From NCBI GenBank assembly GCA_947177645.1, contig CAMWVJ010000056.1, positions 1 to 7,021 of the forward strand: a stretch of 7,021 nucleotides of DNA, read 5' to 3'. Shown piece after piece: positions 6,290 to 7,021 of the stretch; positions within the stretch are counted from its first letter, which is position 1; every line of letters begins with the position of its first letter. Origin of the DNA: an uncultured Desulfovibrio sp. Its GTDB lineage: Bacteria > Desulfobacterota > Desulfovibrionia > Desulfovibrionales > Desulfovibrionaceae. Below the pieces are notes generated by a model. It was given only the letters and a program-made list of their open reading frames with translations, was not told where the DNA came from and searched no databases. A program made the position numbers and the translations under genes.

Positions 6290-7021
6290 ATGAAACAATC
6301 CCTGCCGTATGACACCTATGCCGTCTCGCTGCTGTTTGACGAAGCCGCTTCGGCGGCGATTGCGGACGCGGTGCAGACGCTGGCGCGGGAGACGGGCAAC
6401 GACCGGCTGACTACCCCCGCCGTGCCGCCGCATATCACGCTCGGCATGTTCCACGCGGGTGCGGACAGGGGGGACGCGCTCGCGGCGGCGTTTTCGCGCT
6501 TTGCGCAGGCGGCGGGGCGTGCCTGGGACGTGGCGTTCCGTGGTGTCGGCTCGTTCGGCGACAAGGTGTTGTTTCTTGCGCCCGACATGACCGCCGCTTC
6601 GTCCGCGCGGCTTCTGGAACTGAACGAACGGCTGCACGACCTGCTGTTGCCGTCGTTTGCGCCGGGCGCGAACCGCGATTATCTTCCGCAGCACTGGACG
6701 GCGCACGTGACGTTGGCAGCCGGGCTGACTCCCGCACAGCATGAAACGGGTAGGGCGGCGGTGTCTGCGCGTGTGGATGGCGGAAATCCCCTGATTGTTC
6801 TGCCGACTTCGGCACGGGTGGCGGCGGTCGCCCTTGCCCGCTGTCATCCCTATGAAGAGGTGGCGCGGGTGTCACTGCCGTCCGACCCGCTTTCGCCGGA
6901 GCGGCGGCACGCGAACATGGCGGCAATCCACAGCACGGGCGGTCGGCTGGAGACGCAGTTGCGCTCGCAGCTGTTCCGATTCGGCTTCCGCTTCCGCAAG
7001 AACGACCGGCGGCTCGCGGGC
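6290..7021 (+). CDS. 2H phosphoesterase (2'-5' RNA ligase-like) fused to Vsr-type endonuclease (3' end outside window)
   Basis: The frame is open for 244 codons to the window edge. Residues 1-197 form a complete 2H phosphoesterase domain with both catalytic HxT motifs, PPHITLGMF (His48, Thr50) and HWTAHVTLA (His139, Thr141), and the closing strand LARCHPYEEVARVSLP. This superfamily acts on 2'-5' linkages, cyclic phosphates or related nucleotide ends. From residue 201 the same frame reads LSPERRHANMAAIHS, then ETQLRSQLFRFGFRFRKND and RRLAG. This parallels the N-terminus of E. coli Vsr, the mismatch endonuclease of very short patch repair (SKNMRAIATRD, then LTGQGLAFRVQD and SLPG). The catalytic Asp and zinc ligands of Vsr would lie just past the window. 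ATG 6290 fits the 2H N-terminus, although there is no ribosome binding site. Alternatives are separate overlapping genes (Vsr from GTG Val194 or ATG Met210) or an assembly artefact. Confidence 0.85.
   Translation, partial: MKQSLPYDTYAVSLLFDEAASAAIADAVQTLARETGNDRLTTPAVPPHITLGMFHAGADRGDALAAAFSRFAQAAGRAWDVAFRGVGSFGDKVLFLAPDMTAASSARLLELNERLHDLLLPSFAPGANRDYLPQHWTAHVTLAAGLTPAQHETGRAAVSARVDGGNPLIVLPTSARVAAVALARCHPYEEVARVSLPSDPLSPERRHANMAAIHSTGGRLETQLRSQLFRFGFRFRKNDRRLAG

Noticed and set aside
5084..6847. Minus-strand open frame of 587 codons
   Set aside because: It is antisense to pbpC and the 2H domain, Arg/His-rich and without recognisable motifs, so it is the same kind of shadow.
6917..7021. Separate Vsr gene starting at ATG 6917
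   Set aside because: It would omit the SPERRHAN segment that belongs to the Vsr N-terminus and is encoded in frame upstream. No ribosome binding site is seen. A start at GTG Val194 is less easily excluded but would still require the 2H frame to end, and it does not stop.

Overview
This is a GC-rich bacterial chromosome fragment, roughly two-thirds G+C by eye, with every recognisable gene on the + strand. It begins with sequencing-adapter sequence, so it looks like the end of an assembled contig. The proteins are Gram-negative-like: an exported binding protein, a lipoprotein and a class A PBP1C. The TpiA and the NitT/TauT-type transporter read to me like those of Treponema-type spirochaetes. 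That assignment is a guess from remembered protein style and was not tested.

Layout: (1) 1-48 is non-genomic and matches a Nextera/Tn5 adapter. (2) 49-84 is the last 11 codons of a probable phosphoglycerate kinase gene (pgk), followed by a GC hairpin and a complete tpiA (136-885), so this is a pgk-tpiA glycolytic unit. A textbook intrinsic terminator closes it at 902-932. (3) 942-3380 is a compact two-gene ABC importer of the NitT/TauT (SsuABC-like) class: a substrate-binding protein, then one polypeptide carrying both permease and ATPase. The two genes abut with no spacer. (4) 3381-3547 is a 167-bp intergenic region of visibly lower GC, with palindromic sequence and an extended -10 promoter. 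(5) 3548-6241 is a probable two-gene unit: a small lipoprotein with a cyclophilin-like domain, then pbpC (penicillin-binding protein 1C). (6) From 6290 to the window edge runs an open gene in which a complete 2H phosphoesterase (2'-5' RNA ligase-like) domain continues in frame into the start of a Vsr-type very-short-patch-repair endonuclease domain. Its promoter geometry suggests a leaderless mRNA.

Functionally the window joins central carbon metabolism, import of an unidentified small solute, peptidoglycan synthesis, and a nucleic-acid-processing protein. The most unusual item is the 2H-Vsr fusion. Next are the permease-ATPase fusion, the lipoprotein gene with a possible second internal start, and a terminator whose T-run ends directly at the Shine-Dalgarno of the following operon. 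No tRNA, rRNA, CRISPR array or insertion sequence was seen.
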